A stretch of 20,080 bases of DNA, from IMG/VR virus record IMGVR_UViG_3300013006_000679, positions 1-20,080 of that record; one strand, 5' to 3'. Shown here in pieces: positions 7,629 to 14,188 of this stretch. Positions within the stretch are counted from its first letter, which is position 1; the number at the start of each line of letters is the position of its first letter. The position numbers were made by a program, and so were the translations under genes. The DNA comes from a virus. Below the pieces are notes generated by a model. That model made no database searches, had not been told where the DNA came from, and saw nothing but the letters and a program-made list of their open reading frames with translations.

Positions 7629-8622
7629 TTAATACTCCTTTGTATGTTTGATTTAGCCAACGTCCAAAGCTGTCGGCATTTTCGCTACATCTAACTAATT
7701 CATACTTGCCACAAAATTGCATAAATCTAACACCCACTTGTCCAATATCTTTGTGTGATAGTTGTTCACGTATAGTAGTGTCTACAGCATTTTTGATCTC
7801 TTGCGGCTGGCATGTGAGATCGATCAACGATCGATTGCGTTCATAGTCGTCCAACACACGATGCTCTTCGCCATTATGGTCTGTCCAACGTTGCAACATC
7901 ATGTTGTTCCAATTATATCCGCGGGCTCCACGATCGGTAAAGGCTTCCTGGAGACCAACTTTATTCTTTGTGCCTTTCGTACGTACTCCCGGATAAGCAC
8001 TAAAGATGTTGTCGGAGGTGTCACCACGCATACACTTCTCAAAGAGTAGCCATGCTGGGTCTGGTATGGCTTTTGGCTGTTTAGTTTTTTTATCAACAAC
8101 ATGTTTACCTTTGGCATCATAGATGCCTTCGAGCGTGATAAGTTCATCTGTGATACCATTGTATTGTGTGACGTTGGGGGCAACTAGTTGCACAAAATCT
8201 GTGTCTGAGCTAACTACCACGTGATCGTCTTGGGGGTGTAGGGCAATCCAACGAGCGATTATGTCATCGCCCTCAGCATTAGCGCATCGGATTACACTGC
8301 AATTGGTCTTCTCTGACAAGTATTTAGTCAGATTGTCATAGGTCTCCCAAAACATTTTGTCTTCTTCTTGCTCAGATTCTGTGAGTGCGGCCCGGGCCAC
8401 AGCACGATTGGCCTTGTAGGGTTTGTAATGATCTTTACGCCAGCTACGACCTTCTAGTGCGAATACCACATGATCAGCTTCAAAGCGTTTGACCACTTTG
8501 TTGGCGCTCATAAGAGTTGTGTGTAATGCTACTCCTACCTTTTCCCACGGATCACTGGCGCGAAACGCAGTGTGCCGGGCACGGAAGAACATATTTGCTG
8601 TGTCAATTAGTACGTATTTCAT
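7615..8622 (-). CDS. rnh: RNase H / 5'-3' exonuclease, T4 rnh type
   Basis: 335 aa, FEN-1/PIN-fold nuclease that in T4 removes RNA primers from lagging-strand fragments. Metal-binding acids are visible in the expected order: Asp7 in the first strand (VLIDTAN), Glu57 (FALEG), Glu117/Asp119/Asp120 (NAEGDDII), Asp140/Asp142 (SSDTDF), and a later MRGDTSDNI helix-hairpin-type motif. The length is close to T4 RNase H (305 aa). ATG at 8622 is preceded by no Shine-Dalgarno. Instead a TATAAT -10 box ends 6 nt upstream, so the mRNA should start at the start codon. It heads the transcription unit that runs down to the asparagine-synthase-like gene. This is one of the clearest T4-like phage markers in the window. 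Confidence 0.9.
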   Translation of the reverse strand: MKYVLIDTANMFFRARHTAFRASDPWEKVGVALHTTLMSANKVVKRFEADHVVFALEGRSWRKDHYKPYKANRAVARAALTESEQEEDKMFWETYDNLTKYLSEKTNCSVIRCANAEGDDIIARWIALHPQDDHVVVSSDTDFVQLVAPNVTQYNGITDELITLEGIYDAKGKHVVDKKTKQPKAIPDPAWLLFEKCMRGDTSDNIFSAYPGVRTKGTKNKVGLQEAFTDRGARGYNWNNMMLQRWTDHNGEEHRVLDDYERNRSLIDLTCQPQEIKNAVDTTIREQLSHKDIGQVGVRFMQFCGKYELVRCSENADSFGRWLNQTYKGVLNVSS

Positions 8623-8628
8623 AGTCTA

Positions 8629-8657
8629 ATTATAGCACAAATAGAATACAAAGTCAA
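8629..8657 (-). promoter_or_regulatory. Sigma70 promoter of rnh (leaderless)
   Basis: On the - strand: -35 TTGACT (8652-8657), 17-nt spacer, TGC extension, then -10 TATAAT (8629-8634). Seven bases on from the -10 box is the A of the rnh ATG (8622). The -35 box contains the TGA stop of the upstream SGNH-like gene, so the promoter is packed into a 31-nt gap. Confidence 0.8.
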
Positions 8658-9355
8658 ATTTTAATATTTTTAATGATGTAATTAATCATGAATCGATGCC
8701 AAAATGCATGTCCATCTTTACCAAAATGCCATGATCCGGGCATTACTGTTTGGATACCTGCTGCCTGAATTTGAGCATTGTATGTGCCTGCTGGCTCATA
8801 TGGATCTATATAACTCAAGCCCCACTTCTTACGTTTTTTAATTTGGCTAAAATCATTGTTGCCGTTAAAAAAGACATGCTGTATACCCATGTCTGTTAGT
8901 TCATTGTGAAATTGCCAAATTTCATCATGTGCTTGAGCTGTTTTTTCTTTCCAGTCCACACCCACTACAAATTCTTTATAACGTTGTTTATGGGTGTCCG
9001 GAACATCATCTATGCCACTTGAACCTATTTGATAATAAACATCATCGATCAACCATTCTTCTCGTTCCCATGTGCTCCACTGAATAATTATTAAAACCTC
9101 ATTAAAATTATGCAGTTTTGCCAGCCATTCTTTTGTGGTTCTAATTATGCGAGTGTTGCTACTGGCACTTTCGGCTCCGCAATGAAAACTTGCTTTTAAC
9201 GTTTCGCTTAATCTTCTGCCCCAACTCACAGCTAAATTTTCAGGGTGCGGTGCTCTGCCCATGTAAAATAAACTTCCGTCATCACATGCAAATGCATGTG
9301 TGTTCACTGCTTCAGCAGCGGCAGTATGACTATCACCGTTGACATACAATATCAT
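8654..9355 (-). CDS. SGNH-hydrolase-like protein (paralogue 1)
   Basis: 233 aa. It begins with a strand followed by NGDSHT, the block I nucleophile motif of GDSL/SGNH esterases (Ser9). Further blocks are SASSN, a strand ending in IQWSTWEREEW, and near the C-terminus GSWHFGKDGHAFW, which fits the last catalytic-His region although the partner Asp of D-x-x-H is not clear. It shares the W-S-x-x-x-R signature with two other proteins in the window. There is no signal peptide, so it should be cytoplasmic or virion-bound. Family members hydrolyse esters, for example O-acetyl groups on sugars; here activity is inferred only. The start overlaps the upstream paralogue's stop by ATGA. It is the last gene of the queD unit. 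Confidence 0.65.
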   Translation of the reverse strand: MILYVNGDSHTAAAEAVNTHAFACDDGSLFYMGRAPHPENLAVSWGRRLSETLKASFHCGAESASSNTRIIRTTKEWLAKLHNFNEVLIIIQWSTWEREEWLIDDVYYQIGSSGIDDVPDTHKQRYKEFVVGVDWKEKTAQAHDEIWQFHNELTDMGIQHVFFNGNNDFSQIKKRKKWGLSYIDPYEPAGTYNAQIQAAGIQTVMPGSWHFGKDGHAFWHRFMINYIIKNIKI

Positions 9356-10047
9356 ACTATGTTTTTTTCTTTGATATAATTGTAGATAATCTCTGCCCAG
9401 TCAATTTGACAATCTTCGCGGAAATGCAAAAATCCAGGACTAACAGGTTTGTAATTATTTTTTAATGCCCATCCTCTCCAGGTCATCTCGTGATTGTCAT
9501 AAGGGTGGAAATAAGAATTTGTCCAGTTAAATTTATGTATCGGATCATTTTTAAGAAAATCCTCTCGAACTGACTCTAACTGATTTAATGGATAAATTGC
9601 GTTAAAGAATAGATGAGGTATGGTCAGATGTTGTAGTTCTCGATGGAGATTGTATATTGCTCGGTTATAAAACTTACACATCTGATGAGTAAAATGTGGA
9701 TTTCTTGACATATTATTTTTCCAATAGTCAAAAGAATCAGGATCATAAGATCTAGATACAGGACCAGTAAACGATACTGGTTTATATGTTTCATTTACAA
9801 ACCACTCTTCACGAATAAACTCAGACCATCCAATTACCACAAGATCCGGAAATGTGTTGGCTTGTTTACACTGATCTAAAAACAAGGTTAGTTTGCGAAT
9901 TATTAAATTGTTACTTGATCCATTTTCTGCTTGATTTATAATTGTAGCACCAAACTTGGCAGATAATTTTGCGGCAAATCCTTGTGTAGCAGGGGCAAGT
10001 AACTCGGCACCCGAAACATAACTATCACCGTTGAAATATATCTTCAT
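9352..10047 (-). CDS. SGNH-hydrolase-like protein (paralogue 2)
   Basis: 231 aa, related to the gene just downstream: FNGDSYVSG near the N-terminus (Ser9 candidate nucleophile), NGSSNN, then VVIGWSEFIREEWF, and a C-terminal FLHFREDCQIDW. The final block keeps one His but lacks an obvious D-x-x-H pair, so catalytic competence is less certain than for the family. There is no signal peptide or membrane segment. ATG overlaps the stop of the 134-aa gene (ATGA), and its own stop overlaps paralogue 1 in the same way, so this is a coupled tandem duplication. A role in sugar O-deacylation or acyl transfer fits the setting but is inferred. Confidence 0.6.
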   Translation of the reverse strand: MKIYFNGDSYVSGAELLAPATQGFAAKLSAKFGATIINQAENGSSNNLIIRKLTLFLDQCKQANTFPDLVVIGWSEFIREEWFVNETYKPVSFTGPVSRSYDPDSFDYWKNNMSRNPHFTHQMCKFYNRAIYNLHRELQHLTIPHLFFNAIYPLNQLESVREDFLKNDPIHKFNWTNSYFHPYDNHEMTWRGWALKNNYKPVSPGFLHFREDCQIDWAEIIYNYIKEKNIV

Positions 10048-10448
10048 GATATTTCAGTCCGGCCGTCACCAATATCTCTTTGTTTGACAACTCTATCACG
10101 TCCAGGGTTGTTTGCCACCTCTTGTTCCCATGTTTCCATAACAACATGCCTGCACACATTCTGGAACCAACGATCAACAATGTCTGCATCTGCATCTTTG
10201 GGATTCATTTGATAACCTGCACGGACCAAGTTAGCAACAAACTTTTCATTCCAGTCAATTTCAAATGCACCTTGGTGTAAATTTTCTGGATCAACATTCA
10301 TGCTCAGAATACCAACCCAGGGTTCTCCCTTTTCAGTAGCTAACTCTTTTTCAGTTTTTTCTAGAGCTTTTTTCTTTTCAGGTTTAGGCTCTGGTGCAGT
10401 TTTAGCAGGTGGCGGCGCCTTTCCAAATAGTTTATCAAATAATCCCAT
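10044..10448 (-). CDS. Conserved hypothetical protein with Pro/Lys-rich linker
   Basis: 134 aa. The N-terminus is MGLFDKLFG followed by a low-complexity Ala/Pro/Lys/Glu stretch (about residues 10-44). A folded part then starts at PWVGILSMNVDP and includes FEIDWNEKFVANLVRAGY and DIVDRWFQNVCRHVV. The layout, a short amphipathic N-terminus plus charged linker plus small domain, is common for phage proteins. I know no function. ATG at 10448 has AAGGAAA upstream. It lies 16 nt after queE. Confidence 0.65.
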   Translation of the reverse strand: MGLFDKLFGKAPPPAKTAPEPKPEKKKALEKTEKELATEKGEPWVGILSMNVDPENLHQGAFEIDWNEKFVANLVRAGYQMNPKDADADIVDRWFQNVCRHVVMETWEQEVANNPGRDRVVKQRDIGDGRTEIS

Positions 10449-10464
10449 GTTAGTTTCCTTTATG

Positions 10465-11340
10465 TTAGGCTAAGCTTGCATACAAGTGTTGTTGCAGGTT
10501 TAGTTTGAATCCATTTTCAATGCAGAACTGACCCACATACTCGTGATTGGCTTGATTAGCTGCCAAGTCCAACAATCCAGGTTCCCAAAAACTAATGACT
10601 TCATCCACTGTGCTACGTTCAGCCATGGTGATTGTGCCTTTTTCTGCACGAAGTAATTTAATCTTTTGCGGAAAGCTGTTGTAGATATTCATTGGACTGC
10701 AATAGACTTCTTTGTTGGGATTGGTGCGTTTCCACTCAACTGCCCAGTCTGGAACAGTATTGTACGGACTCTCTGTGTCTGCACTCACTACAAATTTTAA
10801 ACAGTCTGCACGTTGTAAAATAGTCTTGCTTGGTGCAAGATATTTTACAGGCTTGCCATTCTTTTCTACACATTTAGGACTGCACACTAGTGTGACACCA
10901 GCAGGTACTTCTGTTTCGGGAATGCCGTTGCTTTCAACCTGTACAGCTTTGTAGTGACCTAACTGACGTTGCATCCACCCTGTAATATTATCTTGTAACA
11001 ACGGTTCGCCACCAGTCATTACTAGTACAACACCAGGATAATTGTTGCGACCGCTCACTGCCCACTCAGGTACTGCTTTGCCTTTACTGACCCAAAAATC
11101 TCTTATGGTGTCATGTGCACGTTGTTCTAGATCTACATAGGTTATCCATTCGCCATCATCAAAGAACGTGTCGCAGAAACTACAATCTAGATTACATTTT
11201 GTAAGACGAATAAACAATGCTGGCATGCCTGCATATGGTCCTTCTCCTTGCAAGGTAAAGAATATGCTAGTTACAAACAAACTATCTTTAGGTGCGTCTT
11301 TAAAATACTTTTTGCCAATGATTTCATTTGTTCCAAACAT
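10465..11340 (-). CDS. queE: 7-carboxy-7-deazaguanine synthase QueE
   Basis: 291 aa radical-SAM enzyme that converts 6-carboxy-tetrahydropterin to 7-carboxy-7-deazaguanine (CDG). Visible features are FFTLQGEGPYAGMPALFIRL, then the cluster motif C-x3-C-x2-C at Cys49/Cys53/Cys56, TGGEPLL at 109-115, VESNG, CSPK, and a C-terminal NLQQHLYASL tail. This combination is diagnostic for QueE. It is longer than E. coli QueE (223 aa), with an insert after the cluster loop. The reaction needs an external reductant, and a ferredoxin gene lies in the neighbouring unit. It is in the queD transcription unit, 4 nt after the GT2 gene, with only a weak Shine-Dalgarno and a possible internal promoter about 85 nt upstream. 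Confidence 0.93.
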   Translation of the reverse strand: MFGTNEIIGKKYFKDAPKDSLFVTSIFFTLQGEGPYAGMPALFIRLTKCNLDCSFCDTFFDDGEWITYVDLEQRAHDTIRDFWVSKGKAVPEWAVSGRNNYPGVVLVMTGGEPLLQDNITGWMQRQLGHYKAVQVESNGIPETEVPAGVTLVCSPKCVEKNGKPVKYLAPSKTILQRADCLKFVVSADTESPYNTVPDWAVEWKRTNPNKEVYCSPMNIYNSFPQKIKLLRAEKGTITMAERSTVDEVISFWEPGLLDLAANQANHEYVGQFCIENGFKLNLQQHLYASLA

Positions 11341-11344
11341 TATT

Positions 11345-12160
11345 TTACTTTCGTATATTAAATTGTGACATCTGTTTGTTTACATCGTTGAGTTTTAATT
11401 TTTCCCAAGGATCTTGCTTACCTGCTATTATAGCTTTATAAAAAGTTGTGTCAATACCTTTTGACTCCATGTATTCGGATATTTTTTTAGCATCTTCCAA
11501 TCTCTTTTTCTGCCATCCCACATGATGGAAATCTCTTGGATCATTGGGATTACCTTCTAACATAGGACGATTTTCAAAAGTTTCATCTTTGTTGTTGCCA
11601 GTTAAGTCAAATCGATCATGCAGTACTTTGACATCTATTCTTTCTAAGATATCCAATAGATATGCTTGTTGGCTCAACCATGCATCACTAAGTGAATGTG
11701 GGCTCATGTATCCAAACAGATCAAGCCATTCACGTGGAACAATTGGAAATATACTATATGGATGTTTCTTGTGTGTGTCAAACGCCAACAATTTAAATTG
11801 TCCTGTGTAGCTAGTAATGGTAGTGTCCCACCCGGTGGATTCCATCACGGCATCGTCATTCCAAAACACAAGCCAGTCCGCGTCTGATGCATTTGCCAAA
11901 CTGTTTACATACTCATTCAACCGAATGTACCCTATACGTTCATATTCGTGCACTTGATAGTTTACATCCAGTGAATCCAATTCGGGTTGTAATGTCTGTT
12001 GGAAATATTCTATTGTGGCAGTATCATCGTTGTCAAATCCCAACAGGAGTTCAAATGAATCAACATCATCGGCAGTGGTTACAAGGCTCAGCACACTGCG
12101 TCGTAGTGCTTCTGTACGACCACGTGTTGGTAACAGTAGGGCTAATTTATATTCTCTCAT
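11345..12160 (-). CDS. GT2-like (GT-A fold) glycosyltransferase
   Basis: 271 aa. The N-terminus LALLLPTRGR plus a strand ending in GFDNDD and then WLVFWNDDAVM (N101-D102-D103 as the metal-binding D-x-D-like site) give the typical GT-A nucleotide-sugar fold of GT2 enzymes. The second half holds an acceptor-side region (SPHSLSDAWL...) and a charged helical tail. No transmembrane segment is seen. ATG at 12160 lies 14 nt inside the mazG-like gene. It sits between mazG and queE, that is among nucleotide-metabolism genes rather than in the sugar cluster, so a DNA-base or virion-protein acceptor is worth considering. Donor and acceptor are unknown. Confidence 0.7.
   Translation of the reverse strand: MREYKLALLLPTRGRTEALRRSVLSLVTTADDVDSFELLLGFDNDDTATIEYFQQTLQPELDSLDVNYQVHEYERIGYIRLNEYVNSLANASDADWLVFWNDDAVMESTGWDTTITSYTGQFKLLAFDTHKKHPYSIFPIVPREWLDLFGYMSPHSLSDAWLSQQAYLLDILERIDVKVLHDRFDLTGNNKDETFENRPMLEGNPNDPRDFHHVGWQKKRLEDAKKISEYMESKGIDTTFYKAIIAGKQDPWEKLKLNDVNKQMSQFNIRK
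11427..11454 (-). promoter_or_regulatory. Possible internal promoter before queE
   Basis: Inside the 3' end of the GT2 gene the - strand reads TTGACA (11449-11454), 16-nt spacer, TATAAT (11427-11432). Both boxes match consensus exactly. The predicted start would be about 80 nt before the queE ATG. It lies wholly in coding sequence (codons for IDTTFYKAII), so it could be a chance match. Confidence 0.4.
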
Positions 12161-12428
12161 TGTATATATTTGACCATTTCTTTAATTTTTCAATCTTGGC
12201 TCCTTTGGCAACATCCAAATTTTCCCAAGACACTATGTCCATTTCGTGCAAAATATCAATCATGGCCAGCAGGTCGCCAAGCTCTTCTTCAAGATGTTCT
12301 CGATTGGTCTTGGGCTTGCCGGGTTTTAAATTATCTAATCCGAAGCGGCTGATCTTACTTACTGCTTGTATAACTTCGGCACATTCTTCTTGGAGAATGT
12401 CCAGAGTTTCTTTGATTTTAGTGTTCAT
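12147..12428 (-). CDS. mazG: MazG-like nucleotide pyrophosphohydrolase
   Basis: 93 aa, single-domain all-alpha NTP pyrophosphatase of the MazG/dCTPase superfamily, which hydrolyses (d)NTPs or a related nucleotide to the monophosphate plus PPi with Mg. The metal-binding pattern is complete: E-E-x-x-E at residues 14-18 (EECAE) and E-x-x-D at 49-52 (EELGD). The length is about one MazG domain. Marine phage MazG-like proteins are common; their natural substrate is debated. It lies 3 nt after the membrane-protein gene and overlaps the GT2 gene by 14 nt. It could clear unmodified or damaged nucleotides during phage replication (inference). Confidence 0.85.
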   Translation of the reverse strand: MNTKIKETLDILQEECAEVIQAVSKISRFGLDNLKPGKPKTNREHLEEELGDLLAMIDILHEMDIVSWENLDVAKGAKIEKLKKWSNIYNERI

Positions 12429-12431
12429 AAT

Positions 12432-12623
12432 TTACCAGTTGTGTATTACATTTGCTATGATAAAAAAGCAAGTGATAACATGTATTATAACCCAGAACGT
12501 CTTTAAGAACAAGGCTATTCGAGCTTCTCGAAGAGTCAATATAGGCACATCCGGACGAACGTGATCTGACACCCCCATCAGGTGCCCAGTTGCTCTAGCC
12601 CAGATACTTTCTAGACTATTCAT
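12432..12623 (-). CDS. Small single-pass membrane protein, 63 aa
   Basis: The N-terminal half is soluble and charged (SLESIWARATGHLMGVSDHV), followed by LTLREARIALF and a hydrophobic helix at about residues 42-60 (TFWVIIHVITCFFIIANVI). A positive-rich segment before the helix suggests the N-terminus is cytoplasmic. I associate similar short proteins with T4-like cyanophages, function unknown. ATG overlaps the queD stop (ATGA). It may be membrane-associated during infection, but no partner is evident. Confidence 0.7.
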   Translation of the reverse strand: MNSLESIWARATGHLMGVSDHVRPDVPILTLREARIALFLKTFWVIIHVITCFFIIANVIHNW

Positions 12624-13126
12624 GCAAATAGATCCTCATTCCATTCTCTATGACCTTCGCGGAACGCCATATTAGCTTGAGTCTCACGTACTTCCACACG
12701 ATAGCACCATAATCTTTTTGCCTCACCAGGTCCCCACATCTCTGGAATGTAAACCCCATTCACATACTTGTAAAGCATGTCGCTTAGACCCTCGCATCCT
12801 AGTTTGGGCAGTACCACTACCTTGGCCATATTACGCTCTTGTAGTAGTTTAAATGTTTCCATTTGCGGATCATCTTGAGCTACAATAAGTGTGTGATCAA
12901 ATTGATCTTCTAATGTTTTCTTTAGTTCTTTTAAGCCGCCATAGTCTGCCGCCCAGTTACGAACGTCTAGGTCGTTGGTGCCAAAGTAAAACTTCATGCT
13001 AAATGAATAGCCATGAATTAAATTACAATGACTGTCGGCCCTCCACTGTCGATAGGCGCAAGGAAATGCGTCGTGATATTCTTTGGTGCTGGTGTACTTG
13101 TAGAGTACGGGTTGTAGATTTGCCAT
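12620..13126 (-). CDS. queD: QueD / 6-pyruvoyl-tetrahydropterin synthase family
   Basis: 168 aa, T-fold enzyme. QueD converts dihydroneopterin triphosphate to 6-carboxy-tetrahydropterin, the substrate of QueE. Motifs are the active-site Cys34 in CNLIHGY, DYGGLK at 61-66, FDHT with the catalytic Asp77-His78 pair, and VRET with Glu148. Two of the three zinc-binding His of the bacterial enzyme appear replaced: the first by Tyr25 (AYRQW) and the third by Tyr40 (HGY instead of HGH), while an extra His33 sits beside the Cys. The length exceeds E. coli QueD (121 aa), with an insert before the catalytic DH. It is first in its unit with a consensus promoter, and AGGAG lies 6 nt from the ATG. Confidence 0.87.
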   Translation of the reverse strand: MANLQPVLYKYTSTKEYHDAFPCAYRQWRADSHCNLIHGYSFSMKFYFGTNDLDVRNWAADYGGLKELKKTLEDQFDHTLIVAQDDPQMETFKLLQERNMAKVVVLPKLGCEGLSDMLYKYVNGVYIPEMWGPGEAKRLWCYRVEVRETQANMAFREGHREWNEDLFA

Positions 13127-13134
13127 TATGTTCT

Positions 13135-13157
13135 CCTATGTTAAATTATAGCATAGG
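13135..13157. repeat. Inverted repeat across the queD -10 box
   Basis: Perfect 6-bp inverted repeat: CCTATG (13135-13140), 11-nt spacer, CATAGG (13152-13157). The spacer carries the TATAAT box, and one arm overlaps the Shine-Dalgarno. It could be an operator or an RNA hairpin affecting ribosome access; six base pairs could also arise by chance. Confidence 0.4.
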
Positions 13158-13173
13158 CAGCAGAGTTTGTAAA
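13145..13173 (-). promoter_or_regulatory. Sigma70 promoter of queD
   Basis: On the - strand: -35 TTTACA (13168-13173), 17-nt spacer, TGC extension, -10 TATAAT (13145-13150). The predicted start is near 13138, giving a leader of about 12 nt that holds only AGGAG and its spacer before the ATG at 13126. Confidence 0.8.
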
Positions 13174-13203
13174 GCGGGATGATGCCGAACTAGGCCGCTA
13201 AGG

Positions 13204-13211
13204 TATTTATT
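13204..13211 (-). promoter_or_regulatory. Possible late promoter octamer
   Basis: The - strand reads AATAAATA, one mismatch from T4 late TATAAATA, 77 nt before the queD ATG in the only sizeable gap of the window. It could give queD a second, late start. The match is short and AT-rich, so support is weak. Confidence 0.25.
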
Positions 13212-13224
13212 TGTTGTGATCACC

Positions 13225-13860
13225 TTACACATAGTACCTTGGTTTTTCAACTTGTGTGATAGGTGTGTTAATCAGAATTTCTGAATGTGCAACCAAGTTG
13301 TCCCAATTCAAAATTAAGTCTTTATAGTTGCGTGGATTTTTAAAAGAATTTGATTGTTCCGCTTTGCTTGTTTGTGTGTAGGGCATATTCAACATACCAG
13401 CAACATATTCCTCAGGATTGGCGGAATTAATCAAATCCTCATAGTATATGTCAACTATGTGTGCGTATCGATATCTCATGAATTTATTAAACTGTGCGGC
13501 CTGCACCTCGGCAAATCTATAGGCTGTTTCAAAATTACCAATATCAACTACAAATGGATCAAATGATCTAGAACTATATTTGAAATATTCTTTGGTTTTG
13601 ATTGATACAATATTGCTGATAGCCCTATCGAAAAGACTTCTACGCAACGAATTTATCAATATGCACGATTCTCTTAATTGTGGTTGTGTGGTAATTAAAT
13701 CCACAATGTCATGTGTGTGTAATATCCAACAGTTGGGCAATAATGTAATGTCTTGAATTGTTTTTCCAGATCCGCCACAGAGATCAATTAGGATTTTTTC
13801 AATCCAATGACTGCCAGTGCGCCCAGGCCCAAAAACAATGATGTTTTTCACATCATCCAC
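13225..13860 (-). CDS. Sulfotransferase-like protein
   Basis: 211 aa, P-loop fold. [15 protein letters not shown] at the N-terminus fits the 5'-phosphosulfate loop that binds [18 protein letters not shown] fits the 3'-phosphate-binding Arg/Ser strand-helix, and YYEDL...[12 protein letters not shown] matches the later sulfotransferase block. A sulfotransferase would move sulfate from PAPS to a sugar, lipid or protein hydroxyl. The first start codon is GTG at 13860, overlapping the ferredoxin gene by 8 nt; another GTG at 13851 is possible and no ATG fits. It is last in the folE unit. The substrate is unknown; the nearby glycan genes make a sugar acceptor plausible. Another P-loop kinase-like role remains possible. 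Confidence 0.65.
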   Translation of the reverse strand: MDDVKNIIVFGPGRTGSHWIEKILIDLCGGSGKTIQDITLLPNCWILHTHDIVDLITTQPQLRESCILINSLRRSLFDRAISNIVSIKTKEYFKYSSRSFDPFVVDIGNFETAYRFAEVQAAQFNKFMRYRYAHIVDIYYEDLINSANPEEYVAGMLNMPYTQTSKAEQSNSFKNPRNYKDLILNWDNLVAHSEILINTPITQVEKPRYYV

Positions 13861-14179
13861 GGTCTAACTGATCTAGTTTGTTAGGCACTCCGGTCCATGC
13901 CTTGTGGTCTGGCAACGGGTCTTTACGTTTGGTAATTGGTTTCCATAACTTTGCCAATTCGGCGTTTAATTGAATAAATGCACGTTGGCTTTCTGGGACA
14001 TCTTCTTCTGCGTAGATTGCATCTACTGGGCACTCTGGTACACACACAGCACAATCAATACACTCGTCTGGATTAATTACTAGAAAGTTTGGGCCTTCTA
14101 CAAAGCAGTCCACAGGGCAAACATCAACACAATCGGTGTGTTTACAGCGTATGCACTCTTCGGTTACAACATAGGTCAT
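13853..14179 (-). CDS. fdxA: 7Fe ferredoxin, FdxA (Azotobacter FdI) type
   Basis: 108 aa, the normal length of the family. All nine cysteines of Azotobacter FdI are kept at the same spacing: Cys9, Cys17 and Cys50 for the 3Fe-4S cluster, Cys21, Cys40, Cys43 and Cys46 for the 4Fe-4S cluster, and Cys12 and Cys25 unliganded. The C-terminal [16 protein letters not shown] and [13 protein letters not shown] tail is also typical. It is a soluble low-potential electron carrier. ATG has AAGGAAA upstream and lies 9 nt after folE. Cyanophages are known for plant-type 2Fe-2S ferredoxins, so a proteobacterial-type 7Fe ferredoxin among phage genes is unusual. It may serve QueE in the adjacent unit (inference). 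Confidence 0.93.
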   Translation of the reverse strand: MTYVVTEECIRCKHTDCVDVCPVDCFVEGPNFLVINPDECIDCAVCVPECPVDAIYAEEDVPESQRAFIQLNAELAKLWKPITKRKDPLPDHKAWTGVPNKLDQLDRG

Positions 14180-14188
14180 TGGTTTTCC

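Noticed and set aside
12482-12492. TATAAT on the - strand before the mazG-like gene.
   Set aside because: The -35 position has no match to consensus; the region is coding for the small membrane protein.
11887-12564. A 225-codon + strand frame opposite GT2, mazG-like and the membrane protein gene.
   Set aside because: It spans three well-supported genes in antisense, has Ser/Ile-rich low-information sequence and no ribosome site.
13160-13200. GC-richer patch with AGCGG...CCGCT pairing, considered as a terminator after the sulfotransferase-like gene.
   Set aside because: The stem is only 5 bp with a long loop and no clean U-run follows, so I do not call a terminator.
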